Assembly: GCA_947846985.1 (NCBI GenBank)
Contig: CANTUZ010000002.1
Location: 156,855,889 to 156,919,888, forward strand
Length of the DNA: 64,000 bases
Direction: 5' to 3'
Source of the DNA: Fratercula arctica
Lineage: Eukaryota; Chordata; Aves; Charadriiformes; Alcidae
Shown: piece after piece, positions 35,686-49,477 of the stretch
How positions within the stretch are numbered: position 1 is the stretch's first letter
Layout: every line of letters begins with the position of its first letter
Made by a program: the position numbers and the translations under genes
Notes under the pieces: generated by a model
The model's database searches: none
What the model was told of the DNA's origin: nothing
What the model saw: the letters and a program-made list of their open reading frames with translations, nothing else

Positions 35686-38600
35686 CAAAATACAGTGCAA
35701 TGAAAGAGAAGTATATTTAAAATGTGTAGGCAGTTTTATACCACTCAAAATATCACTCTTCTCCCTACAGTGATATACGCAAGCCCCACTGAAAGACAGT
35801 GCTTCCTGGTTTATCTCACTGGCATTTGCTTCTTGGATTTTAAATCATGATAAGGATAAAGCCTGCTTATGTAGGAAAAGGTCTTCTGCATCTGAGAAAC
35901 AAAATTAGGTTATTTGATGACCAAAGCTCCCACAATGAGCAAATGTCCATCCTTACACTGGTGACTTTCCTCCTTATGCACATTAAGCTCCTCAAGGCAA
36001 TAGAGACCCTCAGTTTCCATTGGAGTCTGCAGGGAATGAAAATGGTCTGGCATTTGCTTGAAGTATTGTAGGATGAGGCCTCATTTCCTGCTGGAGTATT
36101 AAAAGGCCTTAAAGTATTTATTTTTGCATTAAGCTATTCTTTCCTCAAACAATTGGGAACAATATGCCTCCCTTAGGGTGGAAATTTGTTCTGATGATAT
36201 AATATATAATGCTTTTCTGTAGCAGGTAGTCTTCTCAAAATATCACATTAAATTGATAACCTTCAAGGAATCATTGTACTTCATGTGATGGCTACCTGGT
36301 ATTTTATCATGACAGTGCAAGTTGTTTTAAGGTCTCCTACTCTTCCATCCCCTATAGCACCTGCAAAGAGGTAGATAGCACTTATGTGACACCTGCACTG
36401 CTGGCTCGGGCAACTCTCCCACCAAATCCTGTGCAATTTTTGCCTTTGGCAACTGTCCTGGGGCTCAGAGGGAGGCAAGCAAGATGAGTACGCATGCAAA
36501 ATGGAGACATGCACTCCGTGCATGCATGGCTAAAATGACACTTACAAGCTGCAGCATCTTTGAAAATGTTCCTCTCAGAAAAAGACCTGCACTAATTTTG
36601 TGAGCTCTAAGTTCTGTCATGATCATTGCCCATTACAGAGAACCCAGTGCTCCTGTGTTGGTTTTTCAGAAGGGCTCACCTTCCCTGTTAAGGCTAATTG
36701 AAACTGATGTAGATATGGGGATGTATATTTTCCTTTGGGGGGTGGAAGACTGAGTTCTTCCATTATCCAAAATCTTATCTACCAGGGAGTTTAATTAGGA
36801 AAAAAAAAATCATACATAAGCTAACAAGGGTTTTTCCCAAGCCCTCTGAAGTCAATGGATGAGGCCCCATAATCCTTACCAGTTTCAGTGATCTGATCAT
36901 GTGCACCCCCTGTTCTGAGGTTACAGACATTGCTGTTGCTCTGGTGCTAAGAGATCTTGAATCCGGGGCAATGAAATACTTGTTCTAGTTTATAGATGGA
37001 CTTGAGACAGCAATGTGGTTTCTATCTTGCAGACTTGTAGTCTTCTTGCCCATATTTTTAATCACTATGTAAATTCCCTGTTTCCTTGGTTATGTACGTG
37101 TCCCACATGGTTCATGCATAAGCATTTCAAAATAATCAAAATGCCTCCAGTCCTAAGTCCAATTTTATTACATTCTTAACAGTTTATTTTTAGAGTTAGC
37201 AGGATGGACAAATTTCATTTCTGCCTAAGCAGTGTGTGACCTTTAGCTCTCCTTAAAAACAGGCCTTTCCATCTGTGTGATCTTTAAGAAGCAAAATGTC
37301 GTTCAATTAAATCTAATCTTCCGCTTACAATTCTTGCCAGGGTTGCTTCCACCACTGCTTTGGGCCCAGATGACTCTGCATGGACCAGGTTCCTATGTGA
37401 AAAAAAGCACATGGACTGAAGAGGAACTTTCTCACTTGTTATTTAGATTGGTGTGCTACACTGCTTATAATTACTGGCACTGGATTAGGACAGGGTTGTT
37501 ACCCCTACCACAGTGTAATTTTACTAATATAAAATGCAAACTATAATAACTTCCTGGTCAAGATGATCCTCCTGGTCAAGAACATCCTCATACACATGGT
37601 ATGAGAAGTAGGTGATTGCTACTGACTATCTCCAAGTCCTGCAGCAAGACACTTAAACCTCCATTCTTCTCCCCCCTTTCCTTCTCCAGGTTTTTGCCTT
37701 TCAGCCTGCCCTAAAACACAGGGGAACTAATGCTAATCAAAATCATGCTTTGATACTAAAGTAATGAGAATTGTGGAAAAGAAATATCTATATTTATATA
37801 TATGTGTATATATACATGTGTAGCTCATACCTTTGTTCATAATTCAGTGTATCTCCAGCCATCTTATCTATCGCTTTTGGTTTATTTCATATTACTAGAT
37901 TTCATACTAGGTACCAACAGAGCCTAATCGAAGCTTGGGAGTACTTCCCTTCTTTCAAAAGACATAGATAAACTATTTGAAAATAACAGAGTGGACTTGT
38001 GTTCCCAGGGACACAGTTGAGTCTTGGTGCAAGAACCTGAACGTCTGTGTGACAGACTTTCATACTGAAGCTCCCCAAACCAAGTTTAATCTGTATTATG
38101 CTCTCTTTGAATCAAAGTTCAGTGAACTGTTTCTTGCACTCTCTATATAACAACACTCTTGTTGTTATATACAAAAGTTAAGGAATACAACAGATTTTAA
38201 AATCGTGGTAAATGTCCAGGTCACTAGAAACAATGCCTGAACTATCCTAGGTGTAGTGCTCCCTGAACGGCTTAAAACAGACCTCAGAAATGTGTCCACA
38301 TTTGTTACCAAGAAGAGGATTGCCTGCAGTACAGCCCCTTGTCTTAATTGCTATAGTAATTGTAGCAAAGCTTCTTGGAGTTGATTCTTGGCAGTTGTAA
38401 ACCATTGTCATTCTTTGAAGAAGATGATCCTGGATCACTCCCCACATCCTAGTGACATATCTTGTTATGCAGAGGGAGGGTATATGAATAGGAGTGCCTG
38501 TGTTGTATTAAAAGTAATTATTGGTGCCCAGTAAAAATTTAATACAACATCAGCACACAAACTCCAAGACACACAGCATTCTGGGGATGTCACTGTCTGC

Positions 38601-40099
38601 ACCATGAGACCAGCAGGTACACAACACAACCCTAGAAAATAAATAACCTTTTAAGTTATGAACACTGACTCCCTTCATCTTTAACCTCACACATCCAGGG
38701 TGCTTCAGAGGCTCTTAACCGATACACAAATAAAGTTCTGCATTGTCATAAGCAAAACAGGATGAAGTAACTTCCTGAATTCTGTTGAGTGAGGAGCCAG
38801 AATCCAATTTATGGGGTTGTGATCAAGTCCCTTTCCTGACAATAAGAATAAAAGGGTGGCTGGAAAATAGGTGAGAGTGGCGTCACTGTGGAGGGGGAAT
38901 GTAGGCATGCATTAAAGGACAACAACAGTGACAAAGAGACATTATCTGCTTGCAGCCAACAGCTAGAGCAATACATGGACGAAGGCTTATTTAGGGAGCA
39001 ATAGGTTGCTGCATTCAATAAGGCGATAATCTGCTTCTCTCTCTCCCTTGATGGATAAAGTTCCTGTCTGAAGGAGGAGTGGATTATTCTCTATGTGGAA
39101 ATTGGATTATGGCTGAACAAAATGGAGCACTCTGCTGTTACGGCTCATTAGACAGAGGCTTAAACGTCACCTTCCCGCAGATCTTCTTGGTTCAGGTGCT
39201 GGAGGCACGTGCTGCGAGCAATGCCTATTGATGTGCTTCAGAGTGCAGGTGATAGCACTTGGCAATTCCTTTGCTGCTGTGGATGTGAAAAAAGGACGAG
39301 GATTTGAAAATTGTCCAGAGAAAGCCCCTCTGCTTTGGGCTTGACTAAATCCTCAGGGTTTGTTTTTTTTAACGTTCAACTTCTTTACCAAAACAAGATC
39401 CATTTTCGCTTCTTCCCCTACCCTCATTCCACCAGGTATTGGAGGTGGCTTGGGTTTTGTCTGAACAAGTGAGTTGATACAGCTGAAGAACATGACCACT
39501 GGATCTAGCCCAGGCCCCTGTGAGCCTTTGCCATCGCTAACGTACGTTCGGTATGCTCAAAGCAAAGTTGGAGTAACTGTCTTTGTTACCAGCTCAGGGA
39601 CCAGGTTACTCAAACCTTCCTCAGGAGTCTCCTCTCTGGTCTGAAGGTGGATCTGGTCAGGACCTTTCTGGCTCATCTCCAGCTCACTTCCAAACATATT
39701 ACAAAGCTGAACTACAAGGAACTGCATGAGAGTCTTGTATGGAAGCCGCATGTTCTTCCTCCTTCATCTGTCCATTGACATTGATGTGCTTGAAGGCTGT
39801 CTTTCCAGCCCACTTCACACTGAAGCAGCAAATGACATTTAGGTGATTTCAGTCACATATGGCAAGCAAACCCAAACTATATGCCTCAAGGACCAAAGGA
39901 AAAGCAGCCTTTGGTACTGAAGGAGAGTATGTGACTGCTGCCATATGGCCCCTCTGAAAATGAACGTAATGCTGAGTGGGCAGCAAAGGGGACTGAGGAA
40001 CCACACACAGATGGGCAACAAGAGAGGACATGTCCTTCATATTATGCCAATAAGGTCTCTCAGTTTTTATTTGAATATACCTTCCCTGAAGATAATATT
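35686..40099. other. Unique non-coding sequence
   Basis: No gene is supported. An AT-dinucleotide patch lies at 37790-37820. A perfect 11 bp inverted repeat lies at 38144-38171. Frames are short and unrecognised. Confidence 0.5.
38144..38171. repeat. Perfect inverted repeat (hairpin)
   Basis: Arms TATATAACAAC and GTTGTTATATA are exact reverse complements of 11 bp around a 6-nt loop ACTCTT. No T-run or gene end follows that would make it a terminator. Confidence 0.85.
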
Positions 40100-40360
40100 T
40101 CCCCTTCCTTCCTTCCTTCCTTCCTTCCTTCCTTCCTTCCTTCCTTCCTTCCTTCCTTCCTTCCTTCCTTCCTTCCTTCCTTCCTTCCTTCCTTCCTTCC
40201 TTCCTTCCTTCCTTCCTTCCTTCCTTCCTTCCTTCCTTCCTTCCTCCCTTCCTTCCTCCCTTCCTTCCTTCCTCCCTTCCTTCCTCCCTTCCTCCCTTCC
40301 TCCCTTCCTCCCTTCCTTCCTTCCCTCCTTCCTTCCTCCCTCCCTCCCTCCCTCCCTCCC
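40100..40360. repeat. (CTTC)n microsatellite, about 260 bp
   Basis: An essentially pure CTTC/TTCC array to about 40243, then interspersed CTCC variants that dominate towards 40360. All pyrimidines are on the plus strand. The Ser/Leu/Pro/Phe and Glu/Gly/Arg/Lys reading frames it produces are artefacts. Confidence 0.98.
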
Positions 40361-42769
40361 GCCCAGCCATTCTCCAACAGCTAGTGCTAACATGCATATG
40401 ACAGACGTCCCATTTGGGATAGATTCAAGGGAATGGTGTCTGTTCTTGTAGCTCCACGGGTTTTCACTCTCTATCCAGATGCAGACAATGTGATCTAATA
40501 ACCCTGTGATGAGGTTGAGACTAATGAATGTTTGGATCAATGGATGGCAGTCACAGGGATGCAGATGAAGGCATCAAGTGTGAGACATGCTGAATCCAGG
40601 TGCTTTCATTCAAGTCCTGAAAATATATACAATGATTTTCCTATTGAGATAGACCGTCCTCACAGCACATTAGCAAAACTACAAAAGCCCAGTGCCATCA
40701 TCTTCTGCCCAAGTTAAATGTCCCAATAGTTCTGAAACAAGAGTCCAAAGCTGACTAGCAAGACTCTTTGTGTACAATATTGATGAGGGATTGGTTGCTT
40801 TCCTGGATGTGGTACCCGTGGACAATCCCAGCGTTCAAACCTTAAGCCATTAAAAGTCCCATGCCTGAGACCCTTCACAGTCTACAGTAACACATAGCAA
40901 TTTTCTGTATGTAAATGATTAAAAATGAATTGGTGGAGGAAAAAAATGGGAGGCACAAATGTGAATTGCTTTACAAATCTACTTTGATAGTCAGTAGAAA
41001 TATGAGCAAATCAGAACAACTGGCCATTCCTACTATACCTGGATGTTTCCAACACCGCTTACTCACATACCTTCCCAAAATAAGAGATATTCTAGCCTTT
41101 GCTTTGCCGTCTGTACAGTCCACAGCACAGAAGCAAGATGCAGGGCTTTTTCTGACCTCCCCTGACTACTATCGTCTGGCTTCAGTGTGAGAAATTACTT
41201 ATTTCTTACCTAAGTCTTCAGGGTTACCAATGCCTCAACAATCCAACACACAAAACTTGGACCTCCATTGGAAACACACAGAGGAGGCACTAGAGGCACT
41301 GTGAAGTATTGTAAACAGAAGTGTTAATTAACTAATAACCAAGCAGAAGGATTTATTGCACAGGATTTCTGAAACCAATTATAACTCCTCTGGGTCCTGG
41401 GTAATGAAAAGTCTACTGTGTGCATTCCCAAAGCACTGTAAATCTGTCATGTTCTTCAGTGTCCTCACCTAGAAAATGTCGCTAGTGATGTGGGTGGCAG
41501 TAAGCTGGACTCGCTGGTTCCTGCTACCCAACGGGCCTGAACTGGCAGCAAGACAAAGAATTCTATTTAGGATCTGCACCCTTTTTAATGAAATTAGGGT
41601 GTTTTTTGGGGTTTTGGTGCGGCTGTTGTTGGGTTTTTGGGGGCGGTTGGGTGTTTTTATTTTTTATAACGGTTTCTGAGTTACTTATTTTGAAATGCAA
41701 TTTAATTATTTTCTATTGTCATTGTATATCCAGGATGCTATGAATTCCACTCCATGTCTAAAGACTCCTCATAACTGTAGTTGCAGAGACAAGGCAGGAC
41801 AGAATCTGCGATGTAATTCAGACATATCTTTGCAGTTCCTTAAGACTTTTCATCTTGAAGCACCTGAATCTAAACTGATTGTAAATTTAAATCTCAAACT
41901 GTTCTACATGTCAATCCCTTCACAGAAAAAAAGACAGGAACAGTGAAGAGAATATGTTTAATTATTATAATAAGTACAACACTAGTATATTTATTCCAGA
42001 TGTATCTGGTAGCCTGAATAATTATAATGGATGGTGAGAAAAAAGAAGGGCGAAGAAATGTGTCTGTAACTAGATTCAGCAAATAAGAAAGGAGGGTTAA
42101 AGAACTGAAACTTGATGGCCAAGTTGTTTACGCAGGTAGGCAGTTGTGCTTTGCTGTTTTAACTGATCAGGGACAGTGACTCGGAAAGCAGCACTTTTGC
42201 CTCACTCTTCTTTCTTTAATTAACTCCTTCTTTGTAGCTGCACTGTGTTGCCATCTTTTTAGATAATAGCATTTGGGACCAAAGGATGCGTTGCTCTGCA
42301 ATGTATTTATGCATCTTGCATTTCCCGTACCAAGCCTGAGAGAAAACCAGTGCCTCCTAGGGCACAGCTCCTGCTCAGCCTTGTTTGCAGGCGGTGCTTT
42401 GGGCAGCACTCTTTGCTACTTGCAGCAGTCATCCAACTTTTCATATTTTTTCTATAGGATATACTGTGTTAGATGATATCTGTGGATGGACAGTCATCCA
42501 GGTAGATTTCTGGGCTACAGCGATGAAGTATGAAAGAACATAATAGCGTTGAGGAATTACTTTTGCTGGGAAATGATGTGGTACTGGTTGTGGGCTTAGC
42601 AAATGTGTGTCTCTTGCTGCTGCTGCAGCCTTGGGTTGAAGGGAATGAACTCAGGGTGGAAAAGACCAGTTTTGTAGATCACCTTAAAAAGAATTTGTAC
42701 AGGAGACCCTCTCTGAATGAAGCAGTGGGTAGCCATCACTGTCCTGCTTCTTGGTGTTGGACAGTATTA
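40361..42769. other. Unique non-coding sequence
   Basis: No gene is supported. A GT/T-rich patch occurs at 41600-41665. Frames below 100 codons only, without recognisable domains. Confidence 0.5.
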
Positions 42770-42774
42770 ATCAG
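42770..42774. repeat. Target-site duplication ATCAG (left)
   Basis: Exact 5 bp match to 43545-43549 on the other side of the LTR. Confidence 0.85.
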
Positions 42775-43544
42775 TGTGAAAGTTTGGGCTGGACTGGCCA
42801 CTGAAATGAACAACAGATGCTCTCCCTACCTTCTCCCTTTAGGGAGAGAAGGATAAGAGACAAAGAGACTTAGGAGTTCAAAAGAAACTAAACTACTTCA
42901 ATATTAAAAACAAAATAATAGAAAGAAAAGATAATAATATCAAAAAAAGAAAACAGTTAAATATATACAATATATACATAAACCAGTATCAAGCTACCAG
43001 GACGATGATCACGTCACCAGCTGTCACTGGGAAAGTCCCAGACTGGACTCAGCGACAGATGGGAACTGGATTCCGGATGTGGATTCAGGAATGTATGGAT
43101 CAGGATCAAAGGCAGACAAACAGACAGAGTCCTCCTTGGATGCCAGCCATTGAAGAAAGAGGGCTGAACTCTTTGATCCCTCAGCTTTTATACTGAGCGT
43201 GATGCAGACAGAACAAAATATCCTGTTGGTCAGTTTTGGGTCACCTGTCCTGTCCACTCCTTCCTGCAGATGTGATCCCTCTACGCTTTTCCCCTTCTGA
43301 CCCTCCAATGGGGTAAATAACAAAGTTAGGTGACCTTGGTTGTTATAGCAATAAGAATAAACAAGAGCATCTCTGTGTAACATTCCTTGGCTTTAACTAA
43401 ACACATAGGTCTTATCACTCTGGAAGCAGATACTGCCAGGAAAATATGCCGTTAATTTCAGATTTCAGTTAGTTAGAAGTGGCTTAACCGAAAAGGAAAA
43501 TTACTGAACAGAAAATCAGTTCTGTTTTACCTCAAACCAGGACA
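42775..43544 (-). mobile_element. Solo ERV LTR with exact ATCAG duplication
   Basis: On the minus strand the LTR begins TGTCCTGGTTTGAGG and ends CCAGCCCAAACTTTCACA, the canonical TG...CA ends, over 770 bp. The five bases ATCAG lie immediately outside both ends (42770-42774 and 43545-43549), an exact target-site duplication. Five-base duplications are usual for class III (ERVL-like) elements. A TATAAAAG box lies at 43185-43192 (minus). I recognise the text as a widespread avian LTR. With no internal region, it arose by LTR-LTR recombination. Confidence 0.93.
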
Positions 43545-43549
43545 ATCAG
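43545..43549. repeat. Target-site duplication ATCAG (right)
   Basis: Exact 5 bp match to 42770-42774 on the other side of the LTR. Confidence 0.85.
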
Positions 43550-46500
43550 TTAGTTAACATTGGAGACTATTTCTTGACTTCTGCCCCAATGATGTGTCCC
43601 AGTTCACAGAGCTGGGCAACGCAGAGAAGAGGATAGATGGATCTGCCAAGCTTTCGGCTCCAACTTGAAGGGTATCAGTCATGACTTGGCTCCCACACCT
43701 GGCTGCAATTTTCAAAGGGTCAAGGAGCATAAAGACACCAGGAAATGGAGATGGGAGGTTGGCATGCTTGGCTGACGTGTAAGATTTGTTATACAGAGAG
43801 GAACAAGCTTTGGGATGCCATCTCTTTTATCTGAGCATGGTAGGACAGAAGTGCCACCAAAGGCAGAGAGAGAAGTCTCTACTTCACCTTGTGAACCAGG
43901 ACTGCAAAGAAAGGGGAGGGCAAGAAGATGGCAAATGTGTGCACAGAAGAAGGGACAGAAATAGCATCAGTTACAGGGAAGACAGATTCTTACTAACACT
44001 CAAACTGCTGAAGTTAGCAAGGAAGCTCACCCTGAAGTAACTCACATCCTAGCTGTGCTGATTAAAAATGTTTGCAAGACTTTAAACCATACCTGACATA
44101 AAATAGCAATAGGTGTCAATCAACTTCATCCATCCTGCTGCCACTATGACTCCGTTTGGGTGTAAGAGCTGGAAGAAATCTAAGGCCCCAGGGCAAAAGC
44201 TGTCTGTGAGTTCCTGCTGAGGGCAAAGGGGTCTTTAGTTTCTTACTCTCCCTCCCTCTCAGATCCTCGTTTCTCCTTGGAAATATGAGGCTACAACATG
44301 TGCTTTCAAGCAGCGATTGCTTCATTCCCAGGATAGGCAATGTCTCTCCTCTAGCACGGGGGAGGCACACTTAATGACTTGGTCCTAGCTATCTACTTGC
44401 TGGTGGACTGTTCCAGGGGAGGACATATCTTTGTAGAAATTCAGCTTGGACAGACGTGAGGGTCCATACCCCTTTCCTGTTCTGAAAATCCTGTTTGTTT
44501 TTCTCTCTGTTCAACTGTGTTCTGCTCTTTTCTCCATCTCCTTTTTATGCAACACTGTTTCCCCCAAACTCTTTTTCTTTTTCATTTCCCTGCCCCTCTC
44601 TCCTGCCCCAGTTTCTGTTTTCTCTCAGTATCCTCTCATTTTCTCTGTCTGCCTTCTGTCTCTCATCCTGGTTTGCTGTCCTCCTCTCTCTACCCTCACT
44701 TAGTCTTTGATTTTCCATCACTCTTTATCAACTTTATCTTCTGCAAAATCCCCATTGCTGCTTCTTCTCTTGTTTAATGTCCCCAGCCTCCCCTGGTGCA
44801 GAGCACTTTGTGTTGATGCAGCTTCTCTAGTGTCTTGAAATAGTGCTAACCTCTCCATGCAGGAACCAGAGATCGGATTTTGATGTAAAATACATCTTAA
44901 GGCTTAGATGTTTTCACTTGTGACAGCAGACACTTCAATTGCCTCTAGAGATTTAACTCTCTGGATCATTTAAGATGTCACCAGAGGTATCCATTTAAGT
45001 ACTGCAGTTCTGTTTGACTGATCTATAGCTTCAGAGTTTCTTAACCTGTTGCATCTTGGACCATTCCCCTGTGAGTTGTGGGTGGGAACAGCCTGCTTCC
45101 TTCCATCCCTGCATCATCAGGAGCAAAACGGGACATTTGAAGGGAGTTTCAGTCCACCTGGCTCTCAGGGAAGATGTTACCCGAAAGGGGAATACTGCAG
45201 AAGAAGACTTGGACTGTGGGCATGGCAAAGACCCTCCCTGAGCAGCAAGTGTCCTCGGAAATAGGTATTTTCTTATTGCGGCCTTTTCTGGGAGGGCATG
45301 CAGAGAGGCTGACCAAAGGCATGGAGCTCTGGGGAAAAGTCTCTGAAGGAGGCCAGGAGGTACAACATACATGGAAAGTCAAAGAGGGGATTCATTGATT
45401 AGACTGGGGGCAAACTGATGCAATTACAACTCCTTCATGTCTCTCAGACCACCCCTGGGCCCTCTGCCTTTCCAACTGAGCCACATTTGCCTACTCAGCA
45501 AGAGATTTAGGTTTTTTTAGACCTTCAGACCTATGAGCAAAGACACAGGATATTCTCCCAAAGCATCATAAGTCTTCAGCTTTCAGCTTCTTCATAACAT
45601 AGCCTGACACTAAAAAACTCTTAACCTCATTTTTTAGTGCAGCTCTACAGGTGAGGGACATGTGGTAGCAGGGTCTCTGGGGATGCCCTGCTATTGGAAA
45701 GCAAGAGCAACCTTCACTCTTCTCAAAAGGTTATGTCAAGACAGCAGCCAATTAAGCATAGTTATAAATGAATTTCTTTTAGTCTTAATAAAAGCAGAGG
45801 AATTCCCTGTAGAAAACTCTCTCAGAGCTCCTCTTACTGACAATATATGTGCCCAATATAAACCAAACCAGACTCAGAAGACTCATTTATTGTGTAAAAG
45901 TTCACAGTTAAAGAAAAGGGAACATCCTACATTTATACCTGGCTCTGTGTTCTTTCCTTCCTCTCCCTTGACCCCATTTAACATTCCCACAGGATGTGCT
46001 GAGACTAACTGGAAATGTCCTGGACTGGACTAAAATGGCAGTTCTAGTCCCAGAAGATGCAGGACTTTAAACAAGACAGAGCAAAGTTTTGGTATCACAG
46101 ATTACTATAATATTGTTATTACACATACTCATCACAATAAAATATAATATAAACTCATCTAATCTGTCAACACAAAATGAATAAGAACTAGAAAGTTGAC
46201 ACCTGTTTCAATTTTTTCTCCCATTAAAAATGCTTTCAAAATTGGTAATTTGTTAAACTGATGACTGCCTGTGAAATATTTTAATTGGAAAAGCAATGCC
46301 TTTTCTGTCAGGAAAGTCGTATTGTCACAACCCCTCCAGGATCAGCTCCAAGGAGGACACTCCTGAGCCATGATAGAAGTCACGTCTCTCCCTGTATTTT
46401 TCTACTGGCTCATGCCTCCCGCGCACAGAGGCACACATGCTCTGCCCTCGCCGGTGTTGGACAGGCTGGCTGCGTGCCTGGTGGCAGCCCTTCCCCTGCA

Positions 46501-46827
46501 AAACCCAACATGCAGTGGAAGGGTGCTCAACAACTTTCGCTATGTTCGAGTCTTTTTGGCACGGAGCAAACTGCGTGTCATTTATTAGAGGTGTGTGGTC
46601 TGGCTACAGCCATAACCCAGCAGACCGGACAGGAGCCAAGCAAGACCCGGACTGGGTAATAGCCCCTTTTCCTCCTCATTCTCCCATTAAGCAGTTCTCT
46701 TATAGGGAGGTCCTTGATGCTGCCCCATTTATTCCTATATTTTGACATTTCACTTTGCCTCTTGTTGAGTTTCTTTTCCATTTGAAAATCACTTAATCGC
46801 TTATCGCCAAAAGATAGGTTCAGGTGT
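43550..46827. other. Unique non-coding sequence, pyrimidine-rich patch
   Basis: No gene is supported. 44490-44720 is strongly pyrimidine-rich on the plus strand and gives three overlapping Phe/Ser/Leu frames. Other frames to 124 codons (45662-46033, 46285-46659) have no recognisable domain. Confidence 0.5.
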
Positions 46828-47565
46828 TCTACAAAAGGAAGTGTAAAGTTCCTGGGGAGGAACAACCACATGCACCAGTGCATGGCAGAAATCACCATGG
46901 AAATCACAGCTGGAAATCACAGCTGGAAATCATCTTAGCAGTACCTGGGGGTCCTGGTGGGCACCAAGTTGAACAGGAGCCAGCAATGAGTGCTTGCAGC
47001 AAAGACGGCTAATGGTGTCCTGGGCTTTATTAGGCAGAGCACTGCCAACAGGTTGAGAGAGGTGATCCTTCTCTTCTACTCAGCACTGGTGAGACACATC
47101 TGGAGTGCTGTGTCCAGTGCTGCACTCCCCAGTACAAGAGAGACATGGACATACTGGAGAGAGTCCAGCAAAGGGCCATGAATATGATTAAGGTCATGGA
47201 GTATTTCTCATACTGAGAGAGCTGGGACTGTTCAGCCTGGAGAAGAGAAGGTGCAGGGAGAATCTTAGCAATGTATATAAATACCTGAAGGGAGGGTGCA
47301 AAGAAGATGGAGCCAGGCTCTTTCTGGTGATGGTGCCCAGTGACAGGACCAGCGGCAATGGGCACAAACACAGGAGGTTCCCTCTGAACATCTGGAAACA
47401 CTTTTTTACTGTGAGTCTGACTGAGCACTGGCACAGGATGCCCAGAGAGGTGGTGGAGTCTCCATCCCTGGAGATATTCTAAAGCCATCTGGACATAGTC
47501 CTGGGCAACTGGCTCTAGGTGGCCCTGCTTGAGCATTGTGCAACCTCAACCCTTCTGTGATTCAG
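46828..47565 (+). mobile_element. CR1 3'-half fragment, decayed
   Basis: This starts at the RT C-terminal thumb region (YKRKCKV, with GRNNPMHQ scrambled by frameshifts). It continues as [32 protein letters not shown] and ESSKGP-frame text, then [20 protein letters not shown] sequence and [19 protein letters not shown] text. It ends at CCTTCTGTGATTCAG. A 16 bp unit (ATCACAGCTGGAA) is repeated near 46890-46930. Wording places it with the 49478 copy's subfamily, but it is much more mutated. Confidence 0.92.
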
Positions 47566-49477
47566 ACTGCAGAGGTGCATATGCTACTCTGTAGTTTTTC
47601 TTTTACTAAAGAAAAAAAAAAAAAACAGCCTTCATGAAAAGGTAACAGCCTGAGATTCCCAGAGGTGGAGACCTTCCTCCCCACACCCATGTCTTTGAGG
47701 GACACTTTCATGCTTCAGGGACGATGGAGCAATTCAATTTTCATGACTAGTCAGGCCTTGGATTCTCTGCTGAGTCGCTCAGTTTGCAGCGATGGTTGCT
47801 GCAGTGTGGCCACCTCTGTCTGCTCAGCAGTGCTGGGCTGACAGTGGGAACTGCCTGCTGGAAGTAGAAGAATGAAAATTGATTGCACACGTAGTGAAGA
47901 TAATAGCAAATTTCTTCAACAAGAATCACAAATGTCTGTGAGGCAAAGCACCCTCACAACTCCCCCAGAGATGCTGCCACAGGGTCAAATCAAGCCTCTC
48001 TCTACTCTACCTGTCTTGGCCCTTTTGCTGTGCTGGTGACAACAGAGTGCAGGATATTGGTGGAGGCAGATGCAGCCCAGCTGTCATGATGATGGGCACC
48101 GATGTGGGACCTTCCCGTCTGCCAAGATCAGAGATCACTTGTTGTTCTGTCTCAAGGGGCTCTCCCTGCAGTAACGAGTCAGGGCAGCTGGTTTCAACAA
48201 AAGATGCTTTTACAGCTCAATTTTCCAGGAAGGAATAACACAAAGCAAAAATGTCATTAAGCCCATGTGGTGCTTCATGAAAAGCTTGTGGATTGGCAAT
48301 GCCGTGAGTGAGCGTTATGAACATCTGCTCTAAACAAGTCGCATCCCCCTGCAGCTTTTGCACTTAGCCTAGCTTCTTTCAGAGAAAGGTGTCTCAGACC
48401 CCGGGTCCCTGTCAAGTGCAGGAAACTTCCATGAATCACTCGAATTTCCAGGGTACTGCTCAAGCTGAAGCAACAGAGCATCTCAGGATTCCCAGGATTT
48501 ACAGTCCAGAGTCAATCATCTGCGGTGAGTCCTCCTGCTTTTCTTGGGAAGTGTGTTTCCCTGTTCCATAAGACTGCTGGGGTGAAGGAGGAACTGTGTG
48601 GACTTCAGCGTGGGCTCTTAGGTGAAACCTTCATGGGAGTCTCTTCTGCCAACACTACAGCTCCATCGGCACCTGGATTGATGGTCACTCTCCTCCCGCC
48701 TTCGCAGCCCCTGCTCAGCGGAGCTGGGCTGTGCAAACCATTACTGCACAGCCCACCCTATCCCACATGGAGATTTTTGCTTTTTCATAGCGTGATTACA
48801 TCCTAGAAATGGCAAAGCAACAAGCATTCATTCACTGTCTGGATCAGGTTACACTAAGAAATATATTCAGCTATTATCTGACTCCAGGATGTGAACTTTT
48901 GAGCTAATTAAATTTTGTCTGCGTGCCAGTTTGCCATGAATTTTCCACAACTATTAATCTGTTATCACTTTGTAGGCAGATGCAGACTTTAAGAAATACA
49001 CTAAAAGAGCGTATCCATTTTTTTTTTTTTTTCCCAAGCGATTCGTGAAAAATGTGAAAAAATCCCAGTAGCTGTCTTCAGGTGCCAGGATTTAAAACAA
49101 ATTCCTTTCTTTTAACTGCTATATCTGAGATGTTTGTGGAAAGTACTAGCAAGCCTGAGTGACCACAGACATTTGTGGTTTTGTGAAAATTGGCTTTTGT
49201 TTCAGTAAAAAATACTAACCATTGGAAGAAATATTTTAAAACTGTGGCATGCTTTCAAATCCCACAGAGGTCTCCAGATAAAGGAAAGTTGTTTAAAATG
49301 CTGTATTTCAGCTGGGGGCGGGGGGGGGGGGGGAGATTTCAAGCAGTTATAAACTTGAATATTTCTGGATCAGGAAGCTTCTTTATGAGATATGGAGAAA
49401 TGATCTCCAACTGGCGTAAATACAAAGCAGAGCCAGCCGAGAACTCTGAAATTTATATACCTGCTGCTTGCCATGGG
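47566..49477. other. Unique sequence with poly-A and poly-G tracts
   Basis: No gene is supported. There is an A run at 47610-47625, a T run at 49019-49032, and a G tract at 49315-49334 (GGGGGCGGGG...), which lies about 145 bp before the CR1 insertion. Confidence 0.55.

Noticed and set aside
39849..40540. Long frames rich in Ser-Leu-Pro-Phe or Lys-Glu-Gly-Arg
   Set aside because: They are translations of the CTTC array, open in all frames because a period-4 repeat without stops cannot terminate. Not proteins.
44446..44777. Three overlapping hydrophobic Phe/Ser/Leu frames
   Set aside because: Produced by a pyrimidine-rich stretch. All three frames are open at once, which indicates composition rather than coding.
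49315..49334. Poly-G tract as a G-quadruplex or insertion site for CR1
   Set aside because: It is a plain homopolymer 145 bp from the element edge. I see no link to the insertion.
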